This document shows positions 50,060 through 58,124 of a stretch of DNA of 64,000 nucleotides, piece after piece. The DNA lies in the NCBI RefSeq assembly GCF_006716565.1, contig NZ_VFPG01000001.1, forward strand, positions 1,364,001 through 1,428,000. The letters run 5' to 3'. Origin of the DNA: Nocardia bhagyanarayanae (GTDB lineage Bacteria; Actinomycetota; Actinomycetes; Mycobacteriales; Mycobacteriaceae). The position numbers were made by a program, and so were the translations under genes. The notes beneath the pieces are model-generated. The model saw only the letters and a program-made list of their open reading frames with translations. It searched no databases and was not told where the DNA came from. Numbering within the stretch: position 1 is the first letter of the stretch; each line of letters begins with the position of its first letter.

Positions 50060-50524
50060 TTGAACCCTGAATTCCCCTCTGTGGAACCGCGCCTCTCGTG
50101 GACCACGCCCACCCCCGCGCTCGTCGCGGTGGCCGTCGGTGGTGTGATCCTCGCCGGCGCCGCGTTCTTCGCCGCGGATGCCGCGAGCCGGCTGCTCATC
50201 GGCTTGGCCGCGGCGGGCCTGCTCGCCTTGGCCGGCCTCGGTTTTCGCCAGCGACCGCGCCTGTCCATCCAGACCGGCGCCGATCCGCGCCTGGTGGTGC
50301 GCGGTCTGCTCGGACCGGCCGAGTACCGGCCCGAGCAGATCGTCAAAGCGCGGGTGGTGAGCTACCGCCGCCTGGGGCGCAAGTCGCCGATGCTCGAGAT
50401 CGACGTCGAGCACGAGGGGCAGGAACGGCTGTTGATCTTCGGCCGTTGGGATCTCGGCACCGCGCCGCAGGATGTCTTCGAAGCGCTCGTCGCGCACCGG
50501 CTCGCGTACCTGCCCAGGGATTAG
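50060..50524 (+). CDS. PH-domain membrane protein (Rv0010c-like)
   Basis: A 154-residue protein with two N-terminal membrane helices (about 15-55) and a bacterial PH-like domain (RPRLSIQTGADPRLVVRGLL, then SPMLEIDVEHEGQERLLIFG, RWDLGTAPQDVFEAL). The WDLGT motif is shared with the mycobacterial gene in this place. The start is uncertain: TTG 50060 follows GGGGAGAG; GTG 50012 and GTG 50081 are in frame. Function unknown. Confidence 0.78.
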   Translation: MNPEFPSVEPRLSWTTPTPALVAVAVGGVILAGAAFFAADAASRLLIGLAAAGLLALAGLGFRQRPRLSIQTGADPRLVVRGLLGPAEYRPEQIVKARVVSYRRLGRKSPMLEIDVEHEGQERLLIFGRWDLGTAPQDVFEALVAHRLAYLPRD

Positions 50525-50603
50525 GCGCATCCGCTCCGGCCAGTACCTCCGCATTTCCGTCTGTGGCAGCGAATGTTTCACGTGAAGCGAGCCGAAAACC
50601 GGC

Positions 50604-51473
50604 TCAGGACAGCATCGCCGCCGCGACGCCGATGAGCGCGACCGAGACCGCGCCGACCGCGCCGATGGCCGCCCAGCCGATGGTGCGTGCCGACTCAGGC
50701 GATTTCGCGCGCACCCACTGCGGCAGGAACAGCACTCCCATCGTGGCCAGCGTGCCCGCGACGAGTCCACCGAGGTGCACCCACAGCGATACCCCGGGCA
50801 GCGAGAGGCTGAGCAGCACGTTGATGGCGATGATCACCAGAATCTGGGTGGCGTTCATCCGGAGCCGGATCAACAGCACCGCGACCGCGCCGAACATCCC
50901 GTAGACCGCGCCGGACGCACCGGCCCCGACGGTGTTCACCGGCTCGAGCAGCATCCCGCCCGCCGAACCGCCGACCAACGCGACCATATAGATGGCGAGC
51001 ATCCGGGTCCGTCCGAGGAACGGCTCGAGCTGGATGCCGACGATGTAGAGCGCGAACATGTTCAGCGCCAGGTGCAGCGGCCCCCAGTGCAGGAAGCCGG
51101 AGCCGATCACCCGGAACCACTCACCGTCGGCCACCAGCTGCGGAATCAACGCCCAACGCAGGAAGAGGCTGGACCGGTAGTTGTCGGCGAGGCTGCTCGC
51201 CTGAACCGCGGTGATCGCGTAGAACAGCACGTTCAACCCGATCAGCCCGTATGTCACCAGCGGAGTGGTCGAGGAGGCGACCGGCGCGCCCGCGACCGTG
51301 CGGACCGGACGGACCTGGGTGCCCGCCGCGCGCACGCAGTCGACGCAGTGCTGCCCGACCGCGGCGGGCCGTAGGCAGTCCGGGCATGCGGGCCGCCCGC
51401 AGCGTGTGCACGCCAGGCCGGTCGGACGATTCGGATGGCGGGCGCACGTCGGTGCGGGCGGCTGAGGATTCAT
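50604..51473 (-). CDS. Rhomboid intramembrane serine protease with zinc-binding N-terminus
   Basis: A 289-residue protein. The N-terminal 50 residues contain four CxxC/CxxH-type pairs (CARHPNRPTGLACTRCGRPA, CPDCLRP, CVDCVRAAG), a B-box-like zinc element. Six membrane helices follow, with the rhomboid HWGPLHLALNMFALY motif, the catalytic Ser in GAGASGAVYGMFG and the catalytic His in VHLGGLVAGTL. It should cut membrane proteins inside the bilayer; the substrate is unknown. Its ATG is four bases after the ppiA stop, on the same strand. Confidence 0.92.
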   Translation of the reverse strand: MNPQPPAPTCARHPNRPTGLACTRCGRPACPDCLRPAAVGQHCVDCVRAAGTQVRPVRTVAGAPVASSTTPLVTYGLIGLNVLFYAITAVQASSLADNYRSSLFLRWALIPQLVADGEWFRVIGSGFLHWGPLHLALNMFALYIVGIQLEPFLGRTRMLAIYMVALVGGSAGGMLLEPVNTVGAGASGAVYGMFGAVAVLLIRLRMNATQILVIIAINVLLSLSLPGVSLWVHLGGLVAGTLATMGVLFLPQWVRAKSPESARTIGWAAIGAVGAVSVALIGVAAAMLS

Positions 51474-51477
51474 CTGT

Positions 51478-52014
51478 TCAATCGATCGTGATGGTGGAGA
51501 TGCGGACGGGCTCTTTGGGGCGGTCGTTGCGGTCGGTCGGCGTCGCCGCGATGGCGTCGACGACCTTGCGCGAATCCGGGTCGACGACCTCGCCGAAAAT
51601 CGTGTACTTGCGATTGAGGTGCGGCTGCGGGCTCACCGTGATGAAGAACTGCGAGCCGCTGGTGCGGGCGCCGACGTTCGCCATCGCCAGCAGGTAGCCG
51701 CGGTCGAAGCGCAGCTCGGGATGGAATTCGGCGGCGATGTCGTAGCCGGGACCGCCGCGACCGGTGTCGCCGGGATCGCCGCCCTGGATCATGAAGCCGT
51801 CGATCACCCGGTGGAAGGCGGTGCCGTCGTAGAACGGACCGGAGGTGCCCCCGCTCGCGTTCTCGGTGGTGTACGCCGCCGAGCCGTCGATCAGCCCGAG
51901 GAAGTTCCGCACCGTCTTCGGCGCGTGATAGCCGAAGAGCGCGAGCTTGATATCGCCGTGGTTCGTGTAGAGCGTCACACCGGCGGTCTGAATCGGTGAG
52001 GTCACGCCCGCCAT
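51478..52014 (-). CDS. ppiA: Cyclophilin-type peptidyl-prolyl isomerase
   Basis: A 178-residue cyclophilin with KLALFGYHAPKTVRNFLGL, FYDGTAFHRVIDGFMIQGGD (catalytic Arg in FHRVI), GSQFFITVSPQPHLNRKYTI and FGEV. It speeds cis-trans turnover at proline. The protein has no signal peptide, so it is cytosolic. Synteny with mycobacterial ppiA near crgA supports the name. Confidence 0.95.
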   Translation of the reverse strand: MAGVTSPIQTAGVTLYTNHGDIKLALFGYHAPKTVRNFLGLIDGSAAYTTENASGGTSGPFYDGTAFHRVIDGFMIQGGDPGDTGRGGPGYDIAAEFHPELRFDRGYLLAMANVGARTSGSQFFITVSPQPHLNRKYTIFGEVVDPDSRKVVDAIAATPTDRNDRPKEPVRISTITID

Positions 52015-52125
52015 GTTAGTGATCGCGCGGCGCCGATCCCGCGCACCGCCCGGCTGGGCTCCGCGGCGCGTCGAGACCGGTCGGCACTTACTGCGCTATT
52101 CACCCGGCTGTGCCAAAGTGGTCGA

Positions 52126-52338
52126 ATGAGCTTGGGGCGTCTACGCGTATCCGCACGTTCTCGTAACCGGCTGATCGCCGGGGGTCTCGCCGCGCTGGCG
52201 GGTGGCGTGGCCTGGCTGGTCCGCAGCAAACGACCGCAGCCGCCGCAGCCCGCGCCGGAGCCGCCGCGCATCGGCTACTCCCGAAACGGCTCCGCGCCGA
52301 CCCCCGTCGCGGGAGCCGGCGCGGACAACGGCCGCTGA
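52126..52338 (+). CDS. Short single-helix protein, hypothetical
   Basis: A 70-residue frame: basic N-terminus (GRLRVSARSRNRL), one hydrophobic segment (IAGGLAALAGGVAWLV) and a Pro-rich tail. No family recognised. CAAAGT lies six bases before the ATG, similar to other leaderless starts here, which is the main support. It could also be chance. Confidence 0.4.
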   Translation: MSLGRLRVSARSRNRLIAGGLAALAGGVAWLVRSKRPQPPQPAPEPPRIGYSRNGSAPTPVAGAGADNGR

Positions 52339-52419
52339 GCAGGACATATCTCCGCCGCCGCTCCTGCCGTGCGCGGAGCTGTGGACGGACTCCGCCCGGT
52401 AGCGCCTACCGGGCTTCGT

Positions 52420-53277
52420 TCAGCGGCTGACGGTGCGCTTGTACTGGCGCAGGGCCAGCGGCACGAACACCACCAGGATCACGACCACCCAGATCAGCGT
52501 GGTCGCCACCGGATGCTGCATCGACCAGGCGTCCGAGACCGGCACCAGTGGGCTGGTGTTGCCGAACAGCTCGCGGGTCGCCTGGGTCAGCGCCGAGACC
52601 GGATTCCACTCGGCGAACAGCTTCAGCACGGCGGGCAGATTGTTCATCGGCACGAAGGTGTTGGCCAGGAAGGTCAGCGGGAACATGACCATGAAGCTGG
52701 CGTTGTTGAACACCTCGGGCGCCCGCACCAGCAAACCGACGACGGCCATGATCCAGGACACCGCGTAGGCGAAGAGCAGCAGCAGGATGTAGGCGAGCAC
52801 CGCGTCGAAGAAGGAGCCACGGATCCGCCAGCCGACGAGCAGGCCGGTCAGCGACATGACGGCCAGGCTGACCACGTTGATCACCACGTCGCTGACGGTC
52901 CGGCCGACCAGCACCGCCGAGGGCGCCATCGGCAGCGAGCGGAAGCGGTCGATGATGCCCTTCTGCATGTCCTCGGCGAGACCCGCGCCGGTGAACGAGG
53001 AACCGAACACCACGGTCTGCGCGAAGATGCCCGCGATCAGGAATTCGCGGTAGCCGCCTTCCATGCCGGGCACCTGGATCGCGCTGCCGAAGACGTACGC
53101 GAAGAGCAGCACGAACATGATCGGCGACAGCGTCGAGAAGATCAGCACGTCGGGCACGCGCCTGATCTTGATGATGTTGCGCTTGGCGATGGTGACGCTA
53201 TCGCTGACCACGATGGAGAGCCGTTCGCCGAGACCCATGCGGGGCGGCGCCTCCACAACTGTCGTCGTCGCGGTCAT
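52420..53277 (-). CDS. ABC-2 type exporter permease (DrrB family)
   Basis: A 285-residue permease with six membrane helices and the ABC-2 signature region (IDRFRSLPMAPSAVLVGRTV, then FVPMNNLPAVLKLFAEWNPV, which is typical of DrrB/daunorubicin-type permeases). It pairs with the ATPase gene, overlapping it by four bases. Substrates of this family are hydrophobic drugs or lipids. Confidence 0.92.
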   Translation of the reverse strand: MTATTTVVEAPPRMGLGERLSIVVSDSVTIAKRNIIKIRRVPDVLIFSTLSPIMFVLLFAYVFGSAIQVPGMEGGYREFLIAGIFAQTVVFGSSFTGAGLAEDMQKGIIDRFRSLPMAPSAVLVGRTVSDVVINVVSLAVMSLTGLLVGWRIRGSFFDAVLAYILLLLFAYAVSWIMAVVGLLVRAPEVFNNASFMVMFPLTFLANTFVPMNNLPAVLKLFAEWNPVSALTQATRELFGNTSPLVPVSDAWSMQHPVATTLIWVVVILVVFVPLALRQYKRTVSR

Positions 53278-54326
53278 CGGGAGTTTCCTTCCGTTGCTTC
53301 GAGTCGTTCGGCGGCCTTCACGCCGCCGGAACCGTTCGTCGCGGCGCTTCCCGCGCGCTTGTCCGCGGCCTCGCCGCCGACGAGCTCCTCGGCCTCGTGC
53401 CCGGTGAGCGTCAGGAACACGTCGTCCAGCGATGGGCGACGCAGACCGACGTCGTGAACCTGCACATCGCTCGCCGCGAGCAGGCCGATCGCGTCGACGA
53501 GAGCCTGGGATCCGTTGCTGACCGGCACCGTGATCCGGCGCAGGCCGGGTTCGAGGTGGATCTCCCCGTCCGCGAGGCCCTTCAACGCCTGCTGCGCGAC
53601 GGCGAGTTTGTCGACGTGATCGACGGTGAACTGGACGCGATCGCCGCCGACCAGGGTCTTCAGCTCGTCGGCTGTGCCGCGGGCGATGACCGTGCCATGG
53701 TCGATCACGGCGATCGAATCGGCGAGCCGGTCGGCCTCTTCCATGTACTGGGTGGTGAGCAGCAGTGTGGTGCCGCCCGCGACCAGTTCCTCGATGACGT
53801 CCCAGAGATCCAGCCTGGCCCGGGGGTCCAGGCCGGTGGTCGGCTCGTCCAGGAACAGCACCGGCGGGTTGGCCACCAGCGCGCCCGCCAGGTCGAGCCT
53901 GCGGCGCATGCCGCCGGAGTAGCCGCGGACCGGCCGGTCGGCCGCGTCGCTGAGCCGGAAGCGTTCCAGCAGCTCGCGTGCGCGCTCCTTACTGCGCTGC
54001 ACGCCCATGTGATAGAGCCTGCCCACCATCTCGAGGTTCTCGAAGCCGGTGAGGTATTCGTCGACGGCGGCGTACTGGCCCGACGCACCGATCCGGGAGC
54101 GCAAAGCCTGCGGATTCCGCAGCACATCGATGCCCGCGACAGTCGCCCGGCCCGCGTCGGGAACGAGCAGGGTGGTGAGCACCCGGACCGTGGTGGTCTT
54201 GCCCGCGCCGTTGGGGCCGAGTAGCGCGGTGACGGTGCCCTCCGGCACCGTCAGGTCGAGTCCATCGAGGGCGACCAGCTGGCCGTAGCGTTTGACCAGA
54301 CCCTCGGCGACTATTGCGTCGGGCAT
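53274..54326 (-). CDS. ABC exporter ATP-binding protein (DrrA family)
   Basis: A 350-residue ATPase with Walker A GPNGAGKTTTVRVL, signature YSGGMRRRLDLAGAL, Walker B LFLDEPTTGLDP, and a C-terminal extension of about 100 residues including HDVGLRRPSLDDVFLTLTGH, the DrrA-specific motif. It powers the permease encoded next. The ATG follows AGGAG. The 0.8 kb upstream has no gene for its control. Confidence 0.93.
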   Translation of the reverse strand: MPDAIVAEGLVKRYGQLVALDGLDLTVPEGTVTALLGPNGAGKTTTVRVLTTLLVPDAGRATVAGIDVLRNPQALRSRIGASGQYAAVDEYLTGFENLEMVGRLYHMGVQRSKERARELLERFRLSDAADRPVRGYSGGMRRRLDLAGALVANPPVLFLDEPTTGLDPRARLDLWDVIEELVAGGTTLLLTTQYMEEADRLADSIAVIDHGTVIARGTADELKTLVGGDRVQFTVDHVDKLAVAQQALKGLADGEIHLEPGLRRITVPVSNGSQALVDAIGLLAASDVQVHDVGLRRPSLDDVFLTLTGHEAEELVGGEAADKRAGSAATNGSGGVKAAERLEATEGNSR

Positions 54327-55050
54327 GATTCTCCTGACGTTCGTGAATTCTCGATGTCGAATGGCGTTCGACGCCCCTCATCTCGGCGTCGAGGCGTTGT
54401 CAACGGATCGGACGACCGACCGATACGGGGGTCAGTATTGTCCTCACTCCGGTTGTGCGCACCCCCTTTGTTCGGGGGCATCTCACCTGGAGCCGGACAG
54501 CGAAAGGCCGCATCCCGCTCCAGGCGGTGCTCGGGGGTACCGGAACGGGATGCGACCGGTTCGATGGTCCCGCGCACGGCCCGCTCGGGTCGTGCGTAGC
54601 CGACTACCCGTTTCCCGGGCACGCGGTACTCACGCCGCACCGTGCCGCGCGCCGCGGCGTCCGTACCAGCCCCAGTGACCACCGGCACATACTCGCACCG
54701 GGGTCCGACAGATTTCGGTCGTCGCCCGACATGCCCAGGCGGCCGCGACACGCGACAAACCCGGCAGAATCAAGCCCGCTCGCGGACCGAAAGAGGGATT
54801 CGCGCCACACTGCGACCATTCGGAATGTTTCCGGCCGGAACCGCTTTTCGCGCCGCCGCGCCGGAATCGTCATGGAATGGGCTGTACCGCAACATCTTTG
54901 ACAAACACCAGGTCACGGACATACCGCACGACTTGCCCGGGTGAGCCGTGGATACCGTTACCGAGCAATCGCACCGCGTGCCGCCACGCCAAATTTCTTC
55001 GAAAGTGGCGACCCCCATGCGCACACAATCACAAATCTTCGCGTAGGATC
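54327..55050. other. Gene-free spacer upstream of the 6C RNA
   Basis: I see no credible gene here. CGCATCCCG (54509-54517) and CGGGATGCG (54546-54554) form a 9-bp inverted repeat 28 bases apart. The 441-base minus-strand frame starting at 54751 has a poor amino acid mix and no family. Confidence 0.4.
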
Positions 55051-55146
55051 AGTCACGTCGGCCCCTCCCCCCCGGGCCGACCTTACGCGGGCCTCGGCTA
55101 ACTCCCCCCCTTCGCCGAGGCCCGCTCCCCATTTCCGGACCTTTTT
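55051..55146 (+). ncRNA. 6C small RNA (two C-rich hairpin loops)
   Basis: Two hairpins lie five bases apart. The first has GTCGGCCC (55057-55064) paired with GGGCCGAC (55074-55081) and a loop with seven C. The second has GCGGGCCTCGGC (55087-55098) paired with GCCGAGGCCCGC (55114-55125) and a loop with seven C. A T-run follows (55142-55146), and TAGGAT (55045-55050) is a likely -10. This is the 6C RNA of actinobacteria (B11 in M. tuberculosis), which pairs through its C-loops with G-rich ribosome binding sites. The ends are estimates. Confidence 0.88.
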
Positions 55147-55166
55147 CGAGCGGTCCGTTCTCGCCT

Positions 55167-56093
55167 TCAGTCGGTCGTCTCGGTGTCGAAGCCGACCGCA
55201 CGCCAGGCGGTTGCCAGCCGCTGCGCCCGCACCCGTCCCGCCGTGCCGAACAGCGGGCGATCCCGCTCCCAGCGGTCCCTGGCGACCGGATCGGCGGTCC
55301 GCCAGAGCGGCGCGAGCTCGTCGACCACCCGGCCGAACTCCTCGAAGACGCCGCCGAGCGCGACGTGTACGCCGGGCGATCCTGGCCGGTCCAGATCCAG
55401 CCCGCGCACCGCGGCCACCAGCGCGAGCAGCTGCTGAAGCACCGGTCGCGGCCAGGACGACTCGCGCGCGACGCGCACCAGCCAGCCGAGCGCGGCGGCG
55501 AGCACGTGCACGTCCTCGATGGTGCGAAACGGCTTGAGGAAGTCGGTGTAGCCGTCGCCGGGCAGCACGGTCGCGGGCGCGTCGGTGAAAGTGACGGTGG
55601 CGTGCGGGATCTCGGGCGCGAACGGGGCGGCGGGCAGATCCGTCACCGCGACGCCCGGCGCGGAGGTCTCGACGAGGGCGGCCCGCAGGATGTTGCGGCC
55701 GTCGTCGGCGACACCCGCGCTGGCGACGACAAGGAGCCTGCGCGCCAGGCTGCCCAGCGTGGTGAAGGTCTTGGTGCCGCTGACCGTCGCCGCGCCGTCG
55801 TGCTCGGTCAACGCGGTGCGGATGGCCGAGGGGTGCGCGCCGCCCGCCTCGGTAGCCGAGACCGCGACGGCGTCCTCGGCGGGCAACTCGGGCAGCAGGG
55901 TGCGCAGCGCCTCCTGGTAGCCGGAGAGGAAGGCGAAGCCGAGCCGGTCGGCCGCGAAACCGCCCGCGATCGCGGCGTCCACCGACGACGCGAAACGGGC
56001 CGCGACCGCGCGGTGCCCGGCCCAGGCGGCCGCCACGGAGTCGACCGGTGCGCCGGGCGGTTCGGTCAGGAGATAGTCGAGCACAGATTCCAC
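55167..56093 (-). CDS. Short acyl-CoA dehydrogenase-like protein
   Basis: A 308-residue protein with acyl-CoA dehydrogenase features: VSATEAGGAHPSAIRTALTE (beta-domain start), VSGTKTFTTLGSLARRLLVV, and a helical C-terminus (DVHVLAAALGWLVRVARES). The usual length is about 380. The N-terminal helical domain is short and I cannot identify the catalytic Glu, so activity is doubtful. The GTG lies six bases after TAGCGT on the minus strand. The neighbours give no pathway. Confidence 0.7.
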   Translation of the reverse strand: MESVLDYLLTEPPGAPVDSVAAAWAGHRAVAARFASSVDAAIAGGFAADRLGFAFLSGYQEALRTLLPELPAEDAVAVSATEAGGAHPSAIRTALTEHDGAATVSGTKTFTTLGSLARRLLVVASAGVADDGRNILRAALVETSAPGVAVTDLPAAPFAPEIPHATVTFTDAPATVLPGDGYTDFLKPFRTIEDVHVLAAALGWLVRVARESSWPRPVLQQLLALVAAVRGLDLDRPGSPGVHVALGGVFEEFGRVVDELAPLWRTADPVARDRWERDRPLFGTAGRVRAQRLATAWRAVGFDTETTD

Positions 56094-56240
56094 TCCTGCA
56101 CGCTAACCCGCGCGGAGCTCGTGCCCGGCCGACTCGGGCCTAGCCGATCCCTGTGGCGGGCGGCCACGGGCGAAGGTCCGCGACAGGCGCTGCCAGACGA
56201 AGTTCGCACCGAGCCCGCGCCCAGCCGGAGCGGAGGCCCC

Positions 56241-56738
56241 TCAACCGGTCTTGGCGACCTCGGCCGCGGGCTGCCATATCCGGCTGCGCAGATCGGCGCC
56301 GCGAATCACCTGGATGCGCCATGGCTCCAACCGCATGATGTGCAGCGTCGGATCGTCGGGCGCGCGCCAGAACTGGCCGAGGTGGTAGCCCGCGCCCGGC
56401 GGGCTGGTCTGCGCGTACAGGTCCCAGACCCGTTGGCGGGTCGCCAGATCGTCCACCCACTCGGCCGTCGCGTCCACCGCGACGGAGTTGTTGCCGCGCG
56501 ACCAGTAGGAGAAGTTGACGTGCGGGTTCCGCGCGATGTGCGCCGCCTTGACCGGCGTCTTGTAGGTGGCCAGCCAGCCGAGCGGAACCCCGTCGACCCG
56601 CTCCCAAACCGGGATGAGCACCCGGGTGCGCGGCCGGTTCTTGCTGTCGACGGTCACCATCGTGGCGTACACGATGCGCCCCACGTAGGCGTTGAACTCC
56701 GCCTCGATCTCGTCGAAATGCTCGACCTTCTGCGTCAT
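56241..56738 (-). CDS. Pyridoxamine-5'-phosphate oxidase-fold protein
   Basis: A 165-residue split-barrel flavin-binding protein: HFDEIEAEFNAYVGRIVYAT, MVTVDSKNRPRTRVLIPVWE, PVKAAHIARNPHVNFSYWSR and a final LEPWRIQVIRG. It probably binds FMN or F420; the substrate is unknown. It is divergent from an HxlR regulator with a palindrome between them, so the two form a regulated pair. Confidence 0.82.
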   Translation of the reverse strand: MTQKVEHFDEIEAEFNAYVGRIVYATMVTVDSKNRPRTRVLIPVWERVDGVPLGWLATYKTPVKAAHIARNPHVNFSYWSRGNNSVAVDATAEWVDDLATRQRVWDLYAQTSPPGAGYHLGQFWRAPDDPTLHIMRLEPWRIQVIRGADLRSRIWQPAAEVAKTG

Positions 56739-56771
56739 GCCGAAACCCTCTCGGTTCCCGATGCGACTGTC

Positions 56772-56788
56772 GGTTACTTCTTGTAACC
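56772..56788. promoter_or_regulatory. HxlR-type operator
   Basis: GGTTAC-TTCTT-GTAACC is a perfect 6-bp inverted repeat with a 5-base spacer between the divergent PNPOx-fold and HxlR genes. Confidence 0.6.
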
Positions 56789-56817
56789 ATGGGCATCATC
56801 GGACACCATGAAGAGCT

Positions 56818-57246
56818 ATGGAAGACGGCACTTCTGAGTCACTCGGTTACTGCGGGGATACCGAGGACTACACGGCACGCCAGTGGGACACCCGCGAGGA
56901 CTGCGATGTGCGCCAGATCCTCGACCGCATCGCCGACAAGTGGTCGCTGCTGACCATCGCGCTGCTCGCGGGACGCACCATGCGGTTCACCGAACTGCGC
57001 CGGGAGATCGACGGCGTCAGCCAGCGCATGCTCACCCGTACGTTGCGCCACCTCGAACGCGACGGCCTGGTGCGGCGCACGGTGCATCCCGTCGTTCCGC
57101 CGCGAGTCGACTACGAACTCACACCGCTGGGCGGCAGCCTGCACGAGACCATCCAGGCGCTGGTCACCTGGACCGAGGATCATCAGCGCGAGATCGCCGA
57201 GGCGCGCACCGCGTACGACGCGACCACTGCGGCGGCGGCAGTGTGA
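56818..57246 (+). CDS. HxlR family transcriptional regulator
   Basis: A 142-residue winged-helix protein: CDVRQILDRIADKWSLLTIA starts the domain, with the Cys common in this family; MRFTELRREIDGVSQRMLTR and TLRHLERDGLVRRTVHPVVP form the HTH and wing. HxlR proteins often sense electrophiles or ligands and control an adjacent oxidoreductase gene, here the PNPOx-fold protein. Confidence 0.9.
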   Translation: MEDGTSESLGYCGDTEDYTARQWDTREDCDVRQILDRIADKWSLLTIALLAGRTMRFTELRREIDGVSQRMLTRTLRHLERDGLVRRTVHPVVPPRVDYELTPLGGSLHETIQALVTWTEDHQREIAEARTAYDATTAAAAV

Positions 57247-57352
57247 TCCGAGGGCGGCGAACCGCCGGACACACCTAGCCTCGGGTCAGCTGATTCTCAG
57301 GGCGCGCGGGTATCACTGAGGCAGTCGCATCCGCCGCTGAGGAGTCTGACCT

Positions 57353-58087
57353 GTGAAACAGCCGGACGAGGTACGCAGAAGGGAACTCTTCGACGCCGAG
57401 GCCCGGCTCTCCTGGGTGCTCGCGGCGCTGGCCGGCATGATCGGCGCGGCGGCCTTCATGCACACCGCCGGCTACTTCGTCACCTTCATGACCGGCAACA
57501 CCGAGCGTGCCGTACTCGGCGCGTTCCATGACGAGCCCGACCTGGCCGTCGCCGCCGCACTGCTGCTGACCGCGTTCCTGTCCGGCGTGGTCGTGGCCTC
57601 TTGGTGTCGCAGGCACTACTGGTCGGGTCATCCGCACGGACCCACCCTGCTCACGACCGTCTGCCTCGCGCTGGCCTCGATCATCGATCTGGCGCTCTAC
57701 TCGGTCACCGACACCAGCCGGATCGATTTCGTTCCCATCCTGTTCGTCGCGTTCGGCGTCGGCGCTCTGAACACTTCGTTCGTCAAGGACGGCGAGGTCT
57801 CGGTGCCGCTCAGCTACGTCACCGGGACGCTGGTCAAGCTGGGCCAGGGCATCGAACGCCATGTCAGCGGCGGCGATTACGCCGACTGGCTCGGCTACTT
57901 TCTGCTGTACCTGTCCTTCGGGCTCGGCGCGCTGCTCGGTGGTCTGCTGAGCTTGCTCGTCGCGGGCTGGGCGATGCTCATCACGGCGACGGTGGTGTGC
58001 ACGCTCGTCACCGGCTACACGTATCTGCACCTGGACAGGCACGGTCCACTGCCGATCGAGCGACCCGGCCGGTCGAACGACGCATAA
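57353..58087 (+). CDS. DUF1275 (YoaK family) membrane protein
   Basis: A 244-residue protein with six to seven membrane helices and the family motif FMHTAGYFVTFMTGNTERAV, plus FGVGALNTSFVKDGEVSVPL and SYVTGTLVKLGQGIERH. The function is unknown. The GTG follows GAGGAGTCTGACCT. It ends 37 bp before the TIGR01777 gene and may belong to the same region by chance. Confidence 0.87.
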   Translation: MKQPDEVRRRELFDAEARLSWVLAALAGMIGAAAFMHTAGYFVTFMTGNTERAVLGAFHDEPDLAVAAALLLTAFLSGVVVASWCRRHYWSGHPHGPTLLTTVCLALASIIDLALYSVTDTSRIDFVPILFVAFGVGALNTSFVKDGEVSVPLSYVTGTLVKLGQGIERHVSGGDYADWLGYFLLYLSFGLGALLGGLLSLLVAGWAMLITATVVCTLVTGYTYLHLDRHGPLPIERPGRSNDA

Positions 58088-58124
58088 ACGTTTCATCCCA
58101 GCCCCGCGCGACTACAGTCGAGAC

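Noticed and set aside
54311..54751. 146-residue minus-strand ORF upstream of the ABC genes
   Set aside because: Runs into the start of the ABC ATPase gene, is Arg/Pro/Gly-rich and resembles no family.
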